From NCBI GenBank assembly GCA_019787685.1, contig JAHNUO010000088.1:1-40845 (forward strand): a DNA stretch of 40,845 bases, read 5' to 3'. The translations under genes and the position numbers were made by a program. The first letter of the stretch is position 1. Each line of letters starts with the position of its first letter. This stretch comes from Chiua virens (Eukaryota; Basidiomycota; Agaricomycetes; Boletales; Boletaceae). Below, piece after piece: positions 28,101-38,625 of this stretch. The notes beneath the pieces were generated by a model. The model worked only from the letters and a program-made list of their open reading frames with translations. It searched no databases and was not told where the DNA came from.

Positions 28101-29186
28101 TATGCCTATATTGGTTCAGGGGTCATTCCCCAAATTACAGCAAAAGGGTCTTGTGTGGCTGGAATTACTGCAGGGATGGAAGTCATTGGTGCTTCCTTTT
28201 GTGTGATTGACCTTGCTTTTCTGGTCTTTCCACATGAGGCTTTGTGGTTGCCGGCATAATATTTGCAATCAGGGCATTGTACTTTGGGTTTAGAACATTC
28301 TTTTAGGACATGTCCTGCATTCCCACAGTTATAGAATTTGTTATTGGTCTTCTTTTGACCAATTGATCTGACTTCTTTGCTGGTAAACCAGCTGTCATCA
28401 TCTACTTCATAGTGAGAAGTGGAGCCAATGTCCATTGCATTGGGATCTTTCTTTTTAGATCTTTCTCCGCAAACGAATTGGAGTTGCTCCATGGAATTTC
28501 TTGCCTGTCTTATCAAGGTGAGGTATGCTGTGATGGCCTTGTTGCAATCCTTCTCGTACTTAGGGGCAAGTGGGTTGTTCCACATGGGTTCTTCTAAGGT
28601 GATTCTTGTTCTATCCTTAAAGATTTTGTGAATTAATCCTTGTGCTGTGTTTGCCTCAAGGAGCCTTATAGCATGGGAGGGGTCGATTTTGACATAATGC
28701 TTCCCATTGTGTTAGGAAGTCCTTGACCCTCATGTTTCCTTGTTCTAGATGTTCTAGTTCTGTATGAGCCCAGTCAACCTTGTTGTTCTGGCGGAACATC
28801 CCTTCTACATCAATAACTAGTTGTTCCTATGTTAGGGTGTTTCCTTGTGCCAAGCGAGTTTCAGCAAATTGTGAAGCACATTTTTCTTTTAGGTGAGATA
28901 AGATGGGTAGTACCACCATGTGAGTGCCAGGTGAGATAGCATTCTGGTTTATGTCTATCTATCCTTTTATTTTTGCCCACCATTCTTCAAAGCGAGCTGG
29001 TTCTCCATCATAGACTCCTGGGTCTGCAAATATCTTGACTTTTCCTGTAGGGGGTTTGGATTGAAGCATGGCAATAGTGTGGCTCATTTGTGAAATCATA
29101 AATATTGCTGATAGGAGTCTATTCTTATCGGATTCCTTTGGGTTGTTCATGACCGTGGTTGCATTTGCAATATCTTGTGTGGACAT
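28049..29186 (-). pseudogene. gag: gag of element 2
   Basis: Starts MSTQDIANATTVMNNPKESD at 29186, only 2 nt after the ORF2 stop, and ends at TGA 28049-28051. It contains KIFADPGVYDGEPARFEEWW as in the intact gag, then stops. The knuckle region (28106-28585) has FYNCGNAGHVLKEC, whose first Cys is Phe, and the second cluster CPDCKYYAGNHKASC intact (CX2CX6HX3C). The slippery GGGAAAA is at 28064-28070 (minus). Confidence 0.85.
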
Positions 29187-29188
29187 AT

Positions 29189-29433
29189 TTACCAAGTGTC
29201 GGCAACTGGTTCAGGTGCTTCCCAGGCGTTGTTAATGGCTGTACCATATTCTTCATAGGGTGAGAAGATACTGAAGGTGACTGTGAAGGGGTAGTCTCTA
29301 TGTTTGATAGTGAAGTAGAGAGAGCACTGAGTTTCTTGTACCTTGTTTGTAAGGTAGAAAGTTATGTAAGCAAATAGGTATGTGGACAGAGTGCAAGCGA
29401 TGATGAGGTGATTGCAATGAGTTCCCAGGACAT
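29189..29433 (-). pseudogene. ORF2 of element 2: small membrane protein, one frameshift
   Basis: The ATG at 29433 opens MSWELIAI, then a 1-nt indel moves the frame to IIACTLSTYLFAYITFYLTN, KVQET, YPFTVTF, FSPYEEYGTAINNAWEAPEP and a stop at 29189-29191. Allowing for the indel, it is about 80 residues, like ORF2 of the intact element, with the same hydrophobic span and the same PYEEYGTA and NAW motifs. The frame is otherwise free of stops despite heavy CpG decay elsewhere. Confidence 0.8.
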
Positions 29434-29484
29434 GAAGTATTCTATTTAAAGGTACTTGGAGGGGATCCTAAGGGTATTCCTAGG

Positions 29485-30157
29485 TTATAAGGTAGGGAAA
29501 TCGAAAATGTCGTACTGTGAGTATGGGCAGATATGTATAGGTACTAGATTTGCCCTGTTATGTCTTTCTGCTCTGTGTCTCTGTATAGCCATTCTGTTGG
29601 CTAATCTCTCTATCTCTCTGGGTGGGAGCCAATTGTTTGGGTCTCCTAAACTTTCCTCAGATGATGCTCTGCTCAGCATGAGTTCCAGGAGCGATGAAGA
29701 TTCTTCTCTTTTTATAAAAGAAAGAGGGACGATGAGTGGGCTAGGCTCTCCTTTAATATCAGGTTCTTCTGTGGGATACCTGAGGTTTGGGCTGTCAGAC
29801 TGGGAAGACTCATAATCCGCTAAGGAGGCAGTGTCTTCTATAAAGTGGCCTAGTAAGGTGTAAAAGATCTCAGTGTTGGTACAGTCTTTGGGATCTAGAT
29901 CCTCTAAAGCAACTACCTCAGTGAGATAGACAGTGTCAAGTATATATGGGGAGTCTTCAAGACCCGGGAACGCTTCTTGAGCTGTGGCGACAATAGAAAG
30001 TGGTAATGATGAGGAGGTCACTATTTTTTGTGGTCTCAGTAAAGAGGACAATGAGTGAAAAGAGGTGCGCTATCAGCTGGTGTGCTATATGGACCTTGAG
30101 TCTCGAGCAGCTTATTTGAGGCTGATAAGATCTTCCGTTCAGAGTCTGCAACTTACT
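29485..30157 (-). CDS. ORF1 of element 2, start codon split by an intron (join 30157, 30020-29485)
   Basis: The frame is still open over its whole length. Donor GTAAGT at 30156-30151 and acceptor TAG at 30023-30021 remove 136 nt; A30157 joins TG (30020-30019) to give ATG, then TSSSLPLSIVATAQEAFPGL. The intact copy reads MSNLPLSAIAAAAEAYPDL at the same place. Conserved blocks follow: EVVALEDLDPKDCTNTEIF, LLGHFI, EESLGDPNNWLPPREIER, CPYSQYDIFDFP. Three ATGs occur within the body; two are in frame, and each looks like a former ACG. Probably not expressed, given the decayed element. Confidence 0.78.
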
Positions 30158-30239
30158 TGAGGTGCTACTCTTTAATAGAGGTAAGATGGCTACAATGAGG
30201 TCAAGGGACTTGACAGTAGTGTTGACAGCGAAGAAAGGC

Positions 30240-30250
30240 AACAAAGTTCT
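30240..30250 (-). promoter_or_regulatory. Self-priming site of element 2
   Basis: AGAACTTTGTT on the minus strand, two bases inside the LTR edge (30253), matching AACAAAGTTCT in its own LTR near 30341-30351. Confidence 0.78.
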
Positions 30251-30429
30251 AATGAAACAACCTAGAACAACCTAGATTGTTAAAGTGGTAGTGGTTGTGA
30301 GAGAAGGGGGTTCAGTCCAGTGAAGAGGCAAAAACTCCAAGAGAACTTTGTTAGAGCTCTCTGGCTTTGATTCATGGGGTTTATATACTATATAGATGTT
30401 GGAGTTCTAAACTGAGTATGAACTACATA

Positions 30430-32004
30430 CAGTGGCTCAAAAAACTGTCCCAATGTTTGCATGTTTTTCACTAAATGCAATAAAGCACGGTAACCACTAA
30501 ACCTTACCCAAACCTGTGGGAATATGAACTATAGTACCTACTCCTGGCTCTCTATTGGACCAAGGGTCAAAGGATTTGAATAATATTTGACGACATGGCA
30601 ATCATTTCAAAATGATTACTCATTGGGACAGTTCTTTGACTTTAAGTTTGGATTACATATATCAGACCCTAACATGTTGGAAAGTACTTACATACATTTG
30701 ATAATGGTTCTATTATGTTATATTTATGTAACTATCATCAGCTAGCACCATATAAACCCCACCATTTCATAGTGACTTTCCTATCATCATTATGAAACCT
30801 ATCTCCAGCTCTTAAGGGACAATAATGTCTCCTTCCCTTTCCTTAAGCTTTCTTCCAGGAAAATAACCTCTAAAACTGGTCTGGGCAAGTCTATAGTGTC
30901 TAGGGTCCTTCAGGAAATCCAACTAGACAAGATTAAACATCTTGGTGGTTACCCTTCAAAGTTTTCATTTACCAGCAAAGGGCTATTGTACTATAGATCA
31001 TTACTGGCAAGGCCAAAAATGCAGTTTAGCTCACTATACTTATAAATACCATTATTGATACTCCTCTCTACCCTCAGACAGCCAGAAATACCCTCAAGGA
31101 AGCCTCTTTGAAAGCTGTGGTAGAGAACAAAAACCTCTTCTCTTCAAGAGTCACAAGAAAGGATGGTTGGCCTATGCTAGCATTGGACTGTGGAGGGTGG
31201 GAAAAGGGTTGTATAGTTAAATGAGACTAAAGTCAATAGGATTAGGTCATACAAACAAGAGTATGTGTGGAAAAAGGTGGGAGAGTAGTTGATTGCTAGG
31301 GTACAGTCAAGCATAGAGGAGGCTATGGGCCTATATAGGATAGAATGGAGTGGGAGTTTAGAGTGAGATGTACAGAAGGATGGATGCTGAGCATTATGTG
31401 ACAATTTGACAGCAGGGGTTGCTGGAAAACATTGAAGAATTTTAAATTTCAGAAGGTGATATCATTTTTCAATATGATAATGATCCCAAGCATACCTCTA
31501 AAAGAGTTCAGACCTGGGTCAAAGATCAAGAGATTGGATCTTTAGATTGGCCTGCACAGTCTCTAGATCTCACTTCCTTTGAACATACCTGACATTATCT
31601 CAAAAAATGACTTTCAGCTTATAAAAGTGCCCCTAAAGGAGTTTATCATTTATAGGAGAGGTTAGTAGAGGACTGGGGGAATATTTGTGCAGAATAGCAT
31701 CAGAAATGGATTAAAAGCATGCGTAGAAGGCTTGAAGCTGTTACCAAGGCCAAAGGAGGTCATATCAAATAATAATACTTACATTTATACAAAGTCAAAA
31801 AACTGTCCCAGTGAGTAATCATTTTGAAATGATTGCCATGTCATCAAATATTATTCAAATCCTTTCACCCTTGGTCCAATAGAGAGCCAGGAGTAGGTAC
31901 TATATTTCATATTCCCACAGGTTTGGGTAAGGTTTAGTGGTTACTGTGTTTTATTGCATTTAATGAAAAACATGCAAACATTGGGACAGTTGTTTGAGCC
32001 ACTG
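30430..32004 (+). mobile_element. Tc1-like DNA transposon (1575 bp) with 214-bp inverted repeats
   Basis: The ends are CAGTGGCTCAAAAAACTGTC and its complement, flanked by TA (30428-30429, 32005-32006). The terminal inverted repeats span 30430-30643 and 31791-32004. Inside each, the word ACTGTCCCAATG occurs at the outer end and again, inverted, at the inner end, giving four likely transposase-binding sites. The transposase inside is broken (separate entry). Confidence 0.93.
30838..31772 (+). pseudogene. Tc1-like transposase, broken
   Basis: Frames must be patched to read it. The N-terminal DNA-binding helix-turn-helix region shows SSRKITSKTGLGKSIVSRVL and HLGGYPSKFSFTSK. A linker follows (ARNTLKEASLKAVVENKN). 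In the catalytic domain the first Asp site reads LNETKVNRIRS (family form SDETKINR, so D to N). The second reads FQYDNDPKHTSKRVQTWVKD and the third SLDLTSFEH (family form SPDLNPIEH). Several stops and frameshifts. It would cut and paste at TA sites if intact. Confidence 0.88.
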
Positions 32005-32195
32005 TAGATAAGAGCATATCCTTGCACTGCTGGTGATGAGTCAGTGATAAGGAAAATGAAAGATAGAAGCACATGTGTGTGAGATTGTGGCAGCTGATCG
32101 GATATGATCCTTTGGACAGCCTTGACATGAGGCGTTATTCTTAGAAAAGGTTGAAAGTATAGTCTATTAAGGGATGGAAAGTTGATATTGTAACA

Positions 32196-35136
32196 TCTAC
32201 TGTATTCCCTCACTATCTCCCTCAACTGTCCCCCCTCCACCATTCTTGCCTTCATTCCAGTTATTCCCATTGTCTCCATTGTCTTTCCTGTCCTTTGGAT
32301 ACAGCAAGGTTGCTTTTTTGTATGAATTAACACAGTAATGCGGATCATTGTCACGAATCGGCGTTGTTCTGTGTCGAGTTAACCTGTGGACTTTGGGAGG
32401 TGGAACTGGGTGTGGATAAGGTACTGGTGGGCCTCTTGAGGGTGCAGGATGTTGTACTGATGAGCATTGTTGCATTTTGAAGTGTTTTGGTTCGATTTTC
32501 ACAATTTCAAGGGAAGGAGGTGGTGCAGGACTTGCAGCTTCATCAGATCAATCAAATAGGTCGTTTATGGTACATTCTACCTCTGCTTCGCTTTCTTCCT
32601 CACTTTCATCACTCATTTCACAGTCAGTAACACTCTGGATGCCAGGAATTTTGTCTATTCACTCTAGAGAGCTTTCTATTGCTTTCAGGACATTTTGGGG
32701 TCATTCTGATTGCATTTGTGAGCTGTTTTGAATGCTGACATCAATCTTTACCCTTGTAGGACCATTGGTATCACCCTCATCAAAACAACATCCCTAGATT
32801 TGAAAATTCAACCTGTAGAGCAATGCAAACAAACATATGTGCTCTTGTTTTCAGCATAGCTGATATGGACACATTTGAGTGATTTCAGATCAAGTTTGCA
32901 ACATTTTTCATCAGGTATGTGTATGTGTGCTGTGCACCCAAAAATTTGAAGGTGCAAAACTGACAGTTTATTGCCAGTGAACTTTTTGAACGGCATGATG
33001 TTGCCATCAATGGCATGCATTGGGACTCAATTTAGAATATCTGCGGCATGCAGGATTGTATCACCCTAGTACGAGTTGGGTAATCCAGCATTATATAACA
33101 TGGTATGTGCACTTTCCACGAGGGTGTGAGTCAATTGTTCACTAACCCTGTTCTCTTGTGGAGTGTAGGAATTCATCTTTTTGTGATGGATTCCCTTTGT
33201 TGTGAGGTAGTCCTGCAAGGCCTTTGACCCATATTCATTACTACCATCAGATCTGAATGTATTTGCTTGTTCCTGGTAACCATTTCAGCGTGTTCAATGT
33301 ATGCTTTTGTCTGACCATATACTTCGTCTTTAGACTTTAATAATTTGACCATGACGTGATGTGAGTATCCATCAATGTAGTTCACGAAGTATTTGTGTCT
33401 GGTTTGGGATTGTGTCTGCATGGGTCCACATACATCTGAGTATGTCTAATGAAATAGATGTGGGCTTTCAGTCATCAATTTCTGCGTTATTGACTTGTGG
33501 TGCTGTTTGCCTTCAAGACATGATTTGTACATTTTGTTGGTGTGTGTTATTGAGTCTGTTATCTTCATTCTGCTAACCATTTCCTTTTGGAATAGTTTTA
33601 ATATGGAGTTGAAGTGGATGTGACCCAGTCATCAATGCCATATTTCCAAGGAGGCTTTGGATGTAGCTACCTTTGCCATGCATAAATCAAGTGGTGTATT
33701 TGGATCAAGATATGGTGACAGGCCATAGACAATATGAGCAGTTTCATAGACTCAAGGGATGGCTTCAAGGACAGATAGCAAATTTTGCTTGTATGTGAGG
33801 GCTGCGAGGGTGTTGTCTTTGGAGATATGACATTCAGTCTTGCCAAAAAAAGGATATGGTAAATCCTTTACTTGCAAGTCATGGAACTGACAGTAGGTTT
33901 CCATCTAGTTTTGGGATATGATAGACATTCTGGAGAATTCTCTCTTGTGTTTTACCATTACTGATGTTGACATCTACACAGATTCGTCCAATAGCTATTG
34001 CAGATATGGAGCGTCTGTCTCTGATAATCACAGAGTGTGGATGTATGAGAGGATGGAATGTCGTGAACCACAAACAATGACAAGTCATGTTTGTAGATGT
34101 GCCCAAGTTGACAATCCATTCAAAAGGTATGTTTGAATTGTTATTTGTCTCCTTTGCCATGAATAGCTGTAAGAGAGAGTTGTTGTGTGGCATTATGCTT
34201 GTGATATGTGCTGTTAAATCAGGCTTGTCTTTCGAATCTTTGGTTTGTCCTTTTCACTATTGGATGAACTTGATGTGACCTTTCCTGCATCCTCAGCCAT
34301 CTTTTCCCAGCATTCTCCATTGTGGGAATTGCCACAATGTGTGCACTTCTGCCTTTTCTTCTGATTCTTCAATTTATCCTTCAATTTATCCTTTGACTTG
34401 TTCGACTTCTGTGGTTGGCGTCCCTTGGCAAATAGAGCTGATTATGTTGTCTTTTGGGACTTTTCTTCAACTAGGATCTGCAAGGTGACAGATTTGACAG
34501 AGAGTTTTTCGGCAGTTATCAAGATGGTTCAAAGGGTTGAATAAGAGGTTAGAAGAGATATTATGATTGCAATGGCTATGAGGAAGTTGTTGAGGGATTG
34601 GCCCAGCAATTTCAGCATATAGGCCTTTTGTCACATTAAGTTTAGCTGTGGCTCTAACTCGGATTTGTCAGATAGGGTGCCATGGAATAGCTTGCCTATG
34701 AGATATGCTATGGTCTAATGACCTTTGCCTTCATATCACTCATTTAGCTTTTCCAAGCTTCTTCAGCCATTGACATATATAGGATGCCATTCAAGGGTTC
34801 ATCCTTCAAGGTAAGTGTGATTTGTGCATGCACTTCCTTGTCTCGGCTCAACCAGTCTGCGAGTGCAACAGTGTCTGTTGCATCAGGCTTCTTCTTGGAT
34901 CTATCCACTACTCCCAGTAGTCCTCAGATATCAAGGACCATGAAGACTCAGTATTTCCACGTCTGGAAATTTGTTCTGTCATTCTCAAGAGATGGGATGT
35001 CATATAGACGACTTGAACCTTGGCTCACTTTGGTAGATAAGGATGACTGGTTTGAAGGGGTAGAAGTTGATACTGATGTGGAAGGCATTTCAAGCTAATA
35101 TTTGGAAGCTAGTTAGAGCAGGCAGGGCCCATAACC
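32196..35136 (-). pseudogene. Copia integrase, protease and gag remnant
   Basis: This continues the minus-strand copia past the element 2 insertion. On the minus strand: gag with a C-x2-C-type knuckle (about 34290-34345) and a Lys-rich stretch; protease WIVNLGTSTNMTCH (about 34090), whose catalytic Asp is Asn; VYHIPKLDGNLLSV; integrase core fragments NYIDGYSHHVMVKLLKSKDE (33173-33421) and a PQENRVSEQL region (about 33140); and the integrase C-terminus LSVLHLQIFGCTAHIHIPDE (32808-33020). At 32196-32760 lies the integrase-RT linker, rich in Pro and Ser. Frames are interrupted by stops. Confidence 0.85.
35125..35136 (-). promoter_or_regulatory. Primer-binding region of the minus-strand copia
   Basis: GGTTATGGGCCC on the minus strand follows directly the LTR end AACAAAA. 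Its position is that of a primer site; I could not name the primer RNA. Confidence 0.5.
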
Positions 35137-35299
35137 TTTTGTTCCAGGTAATTAAGGACTAAACAAGCAGACAAGATTAACTCAGTCTCGAGTATAAAGT
35201 ACCAGACTGAGGCACAATAGAGTAAAGAACTCTGCAGTAATGTCCACACATGATTATGTAATCTATCCTCATTGTACCAAAAATCATCAATTCACAACA
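35137..35299 (-). repeat. 5' LTR of the minus-strand copia (163 bp)
   Basis: Begins TGTTGTGAATTGATGATTTT on the minus strand. It lacks about 53 bases present in the other LTR. Followed on the plus strand by the duplication TGACC (35300-35304). Confidence 0.85.
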
Positions 35300-35304
35300 T
35301 GACC

Positions 35305-35833
35305 ACCTGGCATGGCTCCTTGCAAGGGACCTGCTCAGAAGGTGCAAGGGAGCCAATCTATGAAGTTGCTCCCAGGGTGGCAACAAACCTTGGAGGACTT
35401 GGAGCAAATGGTTACAATTTTGTCATGCAACGTCACGACTTGCTGGAATTCCATGTTTGACATATTGGACTATGCAATAGGTCATCATGAGGCAGTGGAT
35501 TTGATGACTCAACACAGAGAGTTGGGGCTGCATGCATTCAAACAAACAGATGAAGCACAGGAAATTCTTGAGCAGCTGTGAGATGTCTTGCAGGTACATA
35601 TGTCCAATGATGGTTTGTGTGGTTTCTCAGGCTGACTCGCTTCCCACAGGTCCTCAAAGATGCAATGCAGTGGTTTTCTCGCTCAATGCCCTGCCTAGCC
35701 CATGTTACATATTCCCATGATGGATCAGGTGGACCAGAAGCTTGCGACATACTCAATAAACCCAAAGATCAAGCCGTCAATTCATGCTGCTGTGTCACCT
35801 GCAAAACAAATGCTGAATAGGTAAGTTCTTTCA
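35305..35833 (+). pseudogene. hAT transposase fragment, second copy
   Basis: Core pieces of a hAT transposase in the plus direction: SMKLLPGWQQTLEDLEQMV, TTCWNSMFDILDYAIGHHEA, GLHAFKQTDEAQEILEQL, then a stop. A 56-nt intron follows (GTACAT 35594 to CCACAG 35649), then VLKDAMQWFSRSMPCLAHV. After a frame change, KPSIHAAVSPAKQMLNR ends on a GTAAGT donor at 35821. The next hAT block (YYS..D.SE) is missing; unrelated sequence follows. Related to, but clearly diverged from, the copy at 20777-24895. Confidence 0.8.
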
Positions 35834-36716
35834 GTCAAATGTTCTACTTGGACCCACCAGTCAAGCTTATGGACCATATACTACCCATTGGTGTCACGAA
35901 GAAATATGAGCCAGGTTACCAGGTCAATGATCATGTCACAGGTAAGCATGACTTGCAACATTCTCATCAATCAGTATGCTCAAAATAAAATAAAAATACA
36001 AATATCCTCTTTCAGGAGACAACTCATTGTATTGTAAACCTGAAGCTTCTGATGGTCAGATACAGGTCAACGATGTGGTCATCCTTAGTGCTGCTCAAAT
36101 GAATGGGATGAGCACCAATACCTCTGAAGACCTGATCACTACATTTCTTTGTGGACAACATGAGGATGGACGATATGTCTGTCTAGATTTGGAATTGGAC
36201 AAAGTCAACATCACTTCTGAAGACCTCAAAGTGGCAGTGGATGTGGACAGTCTTATCTAGGTAACTTGTTTTCCTTGTTTCAACACTCCCTTGGCAATCT
36301 ACCTAGGTCCCATAATAGAAGACAAACCTCCTATGCACAAGAACAACCATGTGTATGTAGACATTCTAGTTCCACAATCACAGAAGGATGCTGATGCCAT
36401 CAGGAGCCGTAAGGAGTGGTTGACCATGTCATTTCCATTGTGTGGGATTCCATACACCACCTTTGATATGCTGGGCCATGCTGCTAGTGCCATGAATGTG
36501 TACATCTGCTTCCCAAGAATAATTCACAGGGATGAGATGACACACCAACATGCAAACCACATACCAAAGGAGATCCTCAACTACTTCTGGAAGAACATTT
36601 TGCTTCTAGCCATATCCAAACATGTCGATGAAACCAATGCTCCATATATGTCACTTACTGTCATATACCGCTCCATTCTCCATTTCTCCAGATATAACTC
36701 TGTTTCTCTTAGATGA
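35834..36716 (+). pseudogene. Unknown gene fragment, one intron and one in-frame stop
   Basis: I do not recognise the family. One frame reads QMFYLDPPVKLMDHILPIGV up to 35941. After a 74-nt intron (GTAAGC 35942 to TTTCAG 36015) it continues GDNSLYCKPEASDG, VNDVVILSAAQMNGMSTNTS, LITTFLCGQHEDGRY, LDLELDKVNITSED, VDVDSLI. Then comes a TAG (36258-36260, one base from TGG), and the frame carries on without a further stop for about 150 codons: KNNHVYVDILVPQSQKDADA, WLTMSFPLCGIPYTTFDMLG, MNVYICFPRIIHRDEMTHQH. The base composition and single lesion suggest it died more recently than its neighbours. It may be a repeated host-type gene or cargo of a transposon. Confidence 0.6.
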
Positions 36717-37031
36717 TAACTTCAGGTCAATCTACCTCAGGATGCAACTCCATGATCCTGGACCTCTATTACATATATATATTTCCTCTTTTGTTTTAGT
36801 ACATAACCTGTGTCTTGCTTATGAGCACAGCTCCGCCTTCCTCAGTACCTGACTTACCTCCAGTTATCTTGTTTCCTGATCTCCTGTCTTACTTAGTTTC
36901 TTACCAACTCCATTACTAATCTCCATTCTACTCCGAGTATATAAACTGTAGTACCCTGACCTTGTACCCTCAGTCTGAATATTAGTTTATTTGTATGACT
37001 CACTCTGAACACTCCGAGAAGTCCTTGACGG
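36717..37031 (+). other. Non-coding; promoter-like or LTR-like stretch
   Basis: Pyrimidine-rich with a TATA-type box (GAGTATATAAACTG, about 36935-36949). The layout is LTR-like but no TG...CA pair with a duplication was found. Confidence 0.4.
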
Positions 37032-37736
37032 TGTAGGAGTTAGATACTCCCTACAGTTGTAGGATACATTTTCCTTGCTCTTCATCATGTCATATCACCT
37101 CCCGTCTCATCTGCCATCAACTTCGTGCCAGCCCGGTTTCATTCCTAGCATTTACAGATCATCCGAATCCAATCCGAGTCCAATCCGAGTCAACGCGATC
37201 CAATCCGGTTCCTTCGTACGTATTCCGCTTCATCCGATTTGACTTGTTCTACTCGATTTGGCCTTATTAAGGTCATTACTATCCTAACACCTTTCCTTTC
37301 TTTGTCATCTACAAGGTTTGACACTCCTTCTTAGCATACTCACCCTACGTCGATCCTGTACACTTACTTAGGGTTGGATTACCTTTAACAGTCCTGGGTT
37401 ATGCCCAGGACTATAAAACCATGTTTCTAATACAAAAATATTGTCTTTCTGCATTCAGGAGATCTCCTGTTTACTCTCCCGTGTGTGAGTGAGCTGGATA
37501 GTTTTTCTTTTACCTCGTCCTATCATTCCTCTGCGTCTCATCGACTCAAAACAATACTCTCACGTCCTCGCCTTCACCTGGCTACTTTTACATCGACCAC
37601 TTTTCATTCTGGATCATTCAGCACCCTCTAGGACTCTTAGACAAACCTGAATCCATCATTCCTTCAAATATAACCCCCCTTGGGACGAACCTATTGCCCC
37701 ACCTTTCTTCTTATCACCTATTATTTCTTTTCTACA
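37032..37736 (+). repeat. 5' LTR of the third element (705 bp)
   Basis: Starts TGTAGGAGTTAGATACTCCC (near-palindromic) and ends TTTTCTACA. Includes CCAATCCGAGT tandem words (about 37160-37205) and a TATA box (GGACTATAAAACC, about 37410-37422). The upstream five bases are GACGG. Confidence 0.75.
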
Positions 37737-37738
37737 AC

Positions 37739-37752
37739 TGGAGCCCACCGCG
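37739..37752 (+). promoter_or_regulatory. Primer-binding site of the third element
   Basis: TGGAGCCCACCGCG lies two bases after the LTR end; TGG is complementary to the CCA end of a tRNA. Which tRNA was not determined. This contrasts with the self-priming sites of the other family. Confidence 0.6.
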
Positions 37753-37991
37753 AGGGGTGGTTTCAGAAGGTTTGGATTCGGACGTCTTTGCTCTCCTACT
37801 GCTTTTCCTTCATTTGCCGTGCACCTCGTCTACACCCATCTCCGACCCGTGCCTTATCCGGTTTCACAAACCGTATTTTTTTCAGATCTGGTTATGATAC
37901 CTTCTGACTTTTAGTCCCCGTTCACCCTGCTTGCACCCCTGTACCATTACTAACCCTTCCTCTGTGTCTCACGATACATCTGCCCTTAGCT

Positions 37992-38625
37992 ATGAAGGCC
38001 ACGAGCGCATCAGACAATCAACTGACACCATTTCCATCCATCATGATCGCGGCTAGCATAATCTGGATGCCGTATCAAGGCACCCCAGATGCACCAACCT
38101 TCAGCGGAAAAGCTTCCCATCTCCAACCATATCTAGATGACGACAACTTTCTTTGCACATGTGTTGGACTGCCCCAATCAAAGAAAGTACGGTATGCATT
38201 GCATTACATTGATCCCAGTATACGCAACCTTTGGGAGACCCTACCTGAAGCGGTTGCCGATCCGCCGGATTGGCAGGCGTTTGTTATAGCTGTCAAGACA
38301 CTCTACCCAGAACTCGATAACCGGTACTGTTTCAAGGATCTCCAAAATCTCGTCAATCACTATCAATCCAAGTCAATGCGCTCCCTTGATGAGCTGGGGA
38401 AGTATATTCGGGAATTTACAAAAGTATCATCATTCCTTCTCACCTGACAACAAATAGCAACTCTTGATCGAGACTTTCTTTTCTTAGTGGTTTCCCAGTC
38501 GATTTACAGTACAAGATTTGTCGACGGTTAGCAATCCTGCAACTGGATATCCACCTGGATGCCTCGTATGCGCTCAATGACGTTCGTGACGCAGCCAAGT
38601 TTCTTTATCAGGATCACATTCTTAT
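37992..38625 (+). pseudogene. gag: gag of the third element, frameshifted
   Basis: The ATG at 37992 opens 151 codons with retrotransposon-gag features: APTFSGKASHLQPYLDDDNF, KVRYALHYIDPSIRNLWETL, WQAFVIAVKTLYPELDNRYC. A TGA closes it at 38445-38447. The homologous protein continues in shifted frames as ATLDRDFLFL, then GFPVDLQYKICRRLAILQLD and ASYALNDVRDAAKFLY to about 38615. So at least one stop and one indel separate it from a working gene. Confidence 0.72.

Larger units (their letters stand above)
19933..32195 (-). mobile_element. Decayed Ty3 chromovirus, element 2 (split by hAT and Tc1-like elements)
   Basis: A full-length relative of the intact element: 3' LTR at 19933-20313, 5' LTR at 30253-32195, with ORF1, ORF2, gag and pol between. 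The flanks are TCTAT (19928-19932) and TCTAC (32196-32200), a duplication with one C-to-T change. CpG is nearly gone compared with the intact copy. Later insertions: hAT at 20777-24895, Tc1-like at 30430-32004. One internal segment is inverted (26219-26523). Confidence 0.93.
30253..32195 (-). repeat. 5' LTR of element 2, split by the Tc1-like element
   Basis: The plus-strand reading begins TGAAACAACCTAGAACAACC, is interrupted at the TA of GAACTACATA (30428-30429), resumes at GATAAGAGCAT (32007) and ends GATATTGTAACA at 32195. Without the insert it is about 366 bp. Confidence 0.9.
17970..35299 (-). mobile_element. Ty1/copia element, minus strand, split by element 2
   Basis: Two LTRs (17970-18185 and 35137-35299) enclose copia domains in minus order. 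The duplication TGACC flanks the whole (17965-17969 and 35300-35304). Element 2 (19933-32195) sits inside RT; without it the element is about 5.1 kb, a normal copia length. Order on the minus strand: LTR, primer site, gag, protease, integrase, RT, RNase H, LTR, with integrase before RT as in Ty1/copia. Broken in all frames. Confidence 0.9.

Noticed and set aside
29957..30244. A 95-codon minus-strand frame across the element 2 leader
   Set aside because: It runs through the predicted intron and the primer region in a different frame from ORF1 and has no counterpart in the intact element.
35821..35834. A 14-nt intron (GTAAGT...TTTCAG)
   Set aside because: Far below the minimum spliceable length; better seen as two intron ends brought together by recombination.
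36261..36305. A 45-nt intron GTAACT...CCTAG after 36260
   Set aside because: Reading straight through needs only one TAG and keeps the frame, whereas removing this stretch does not keep it.
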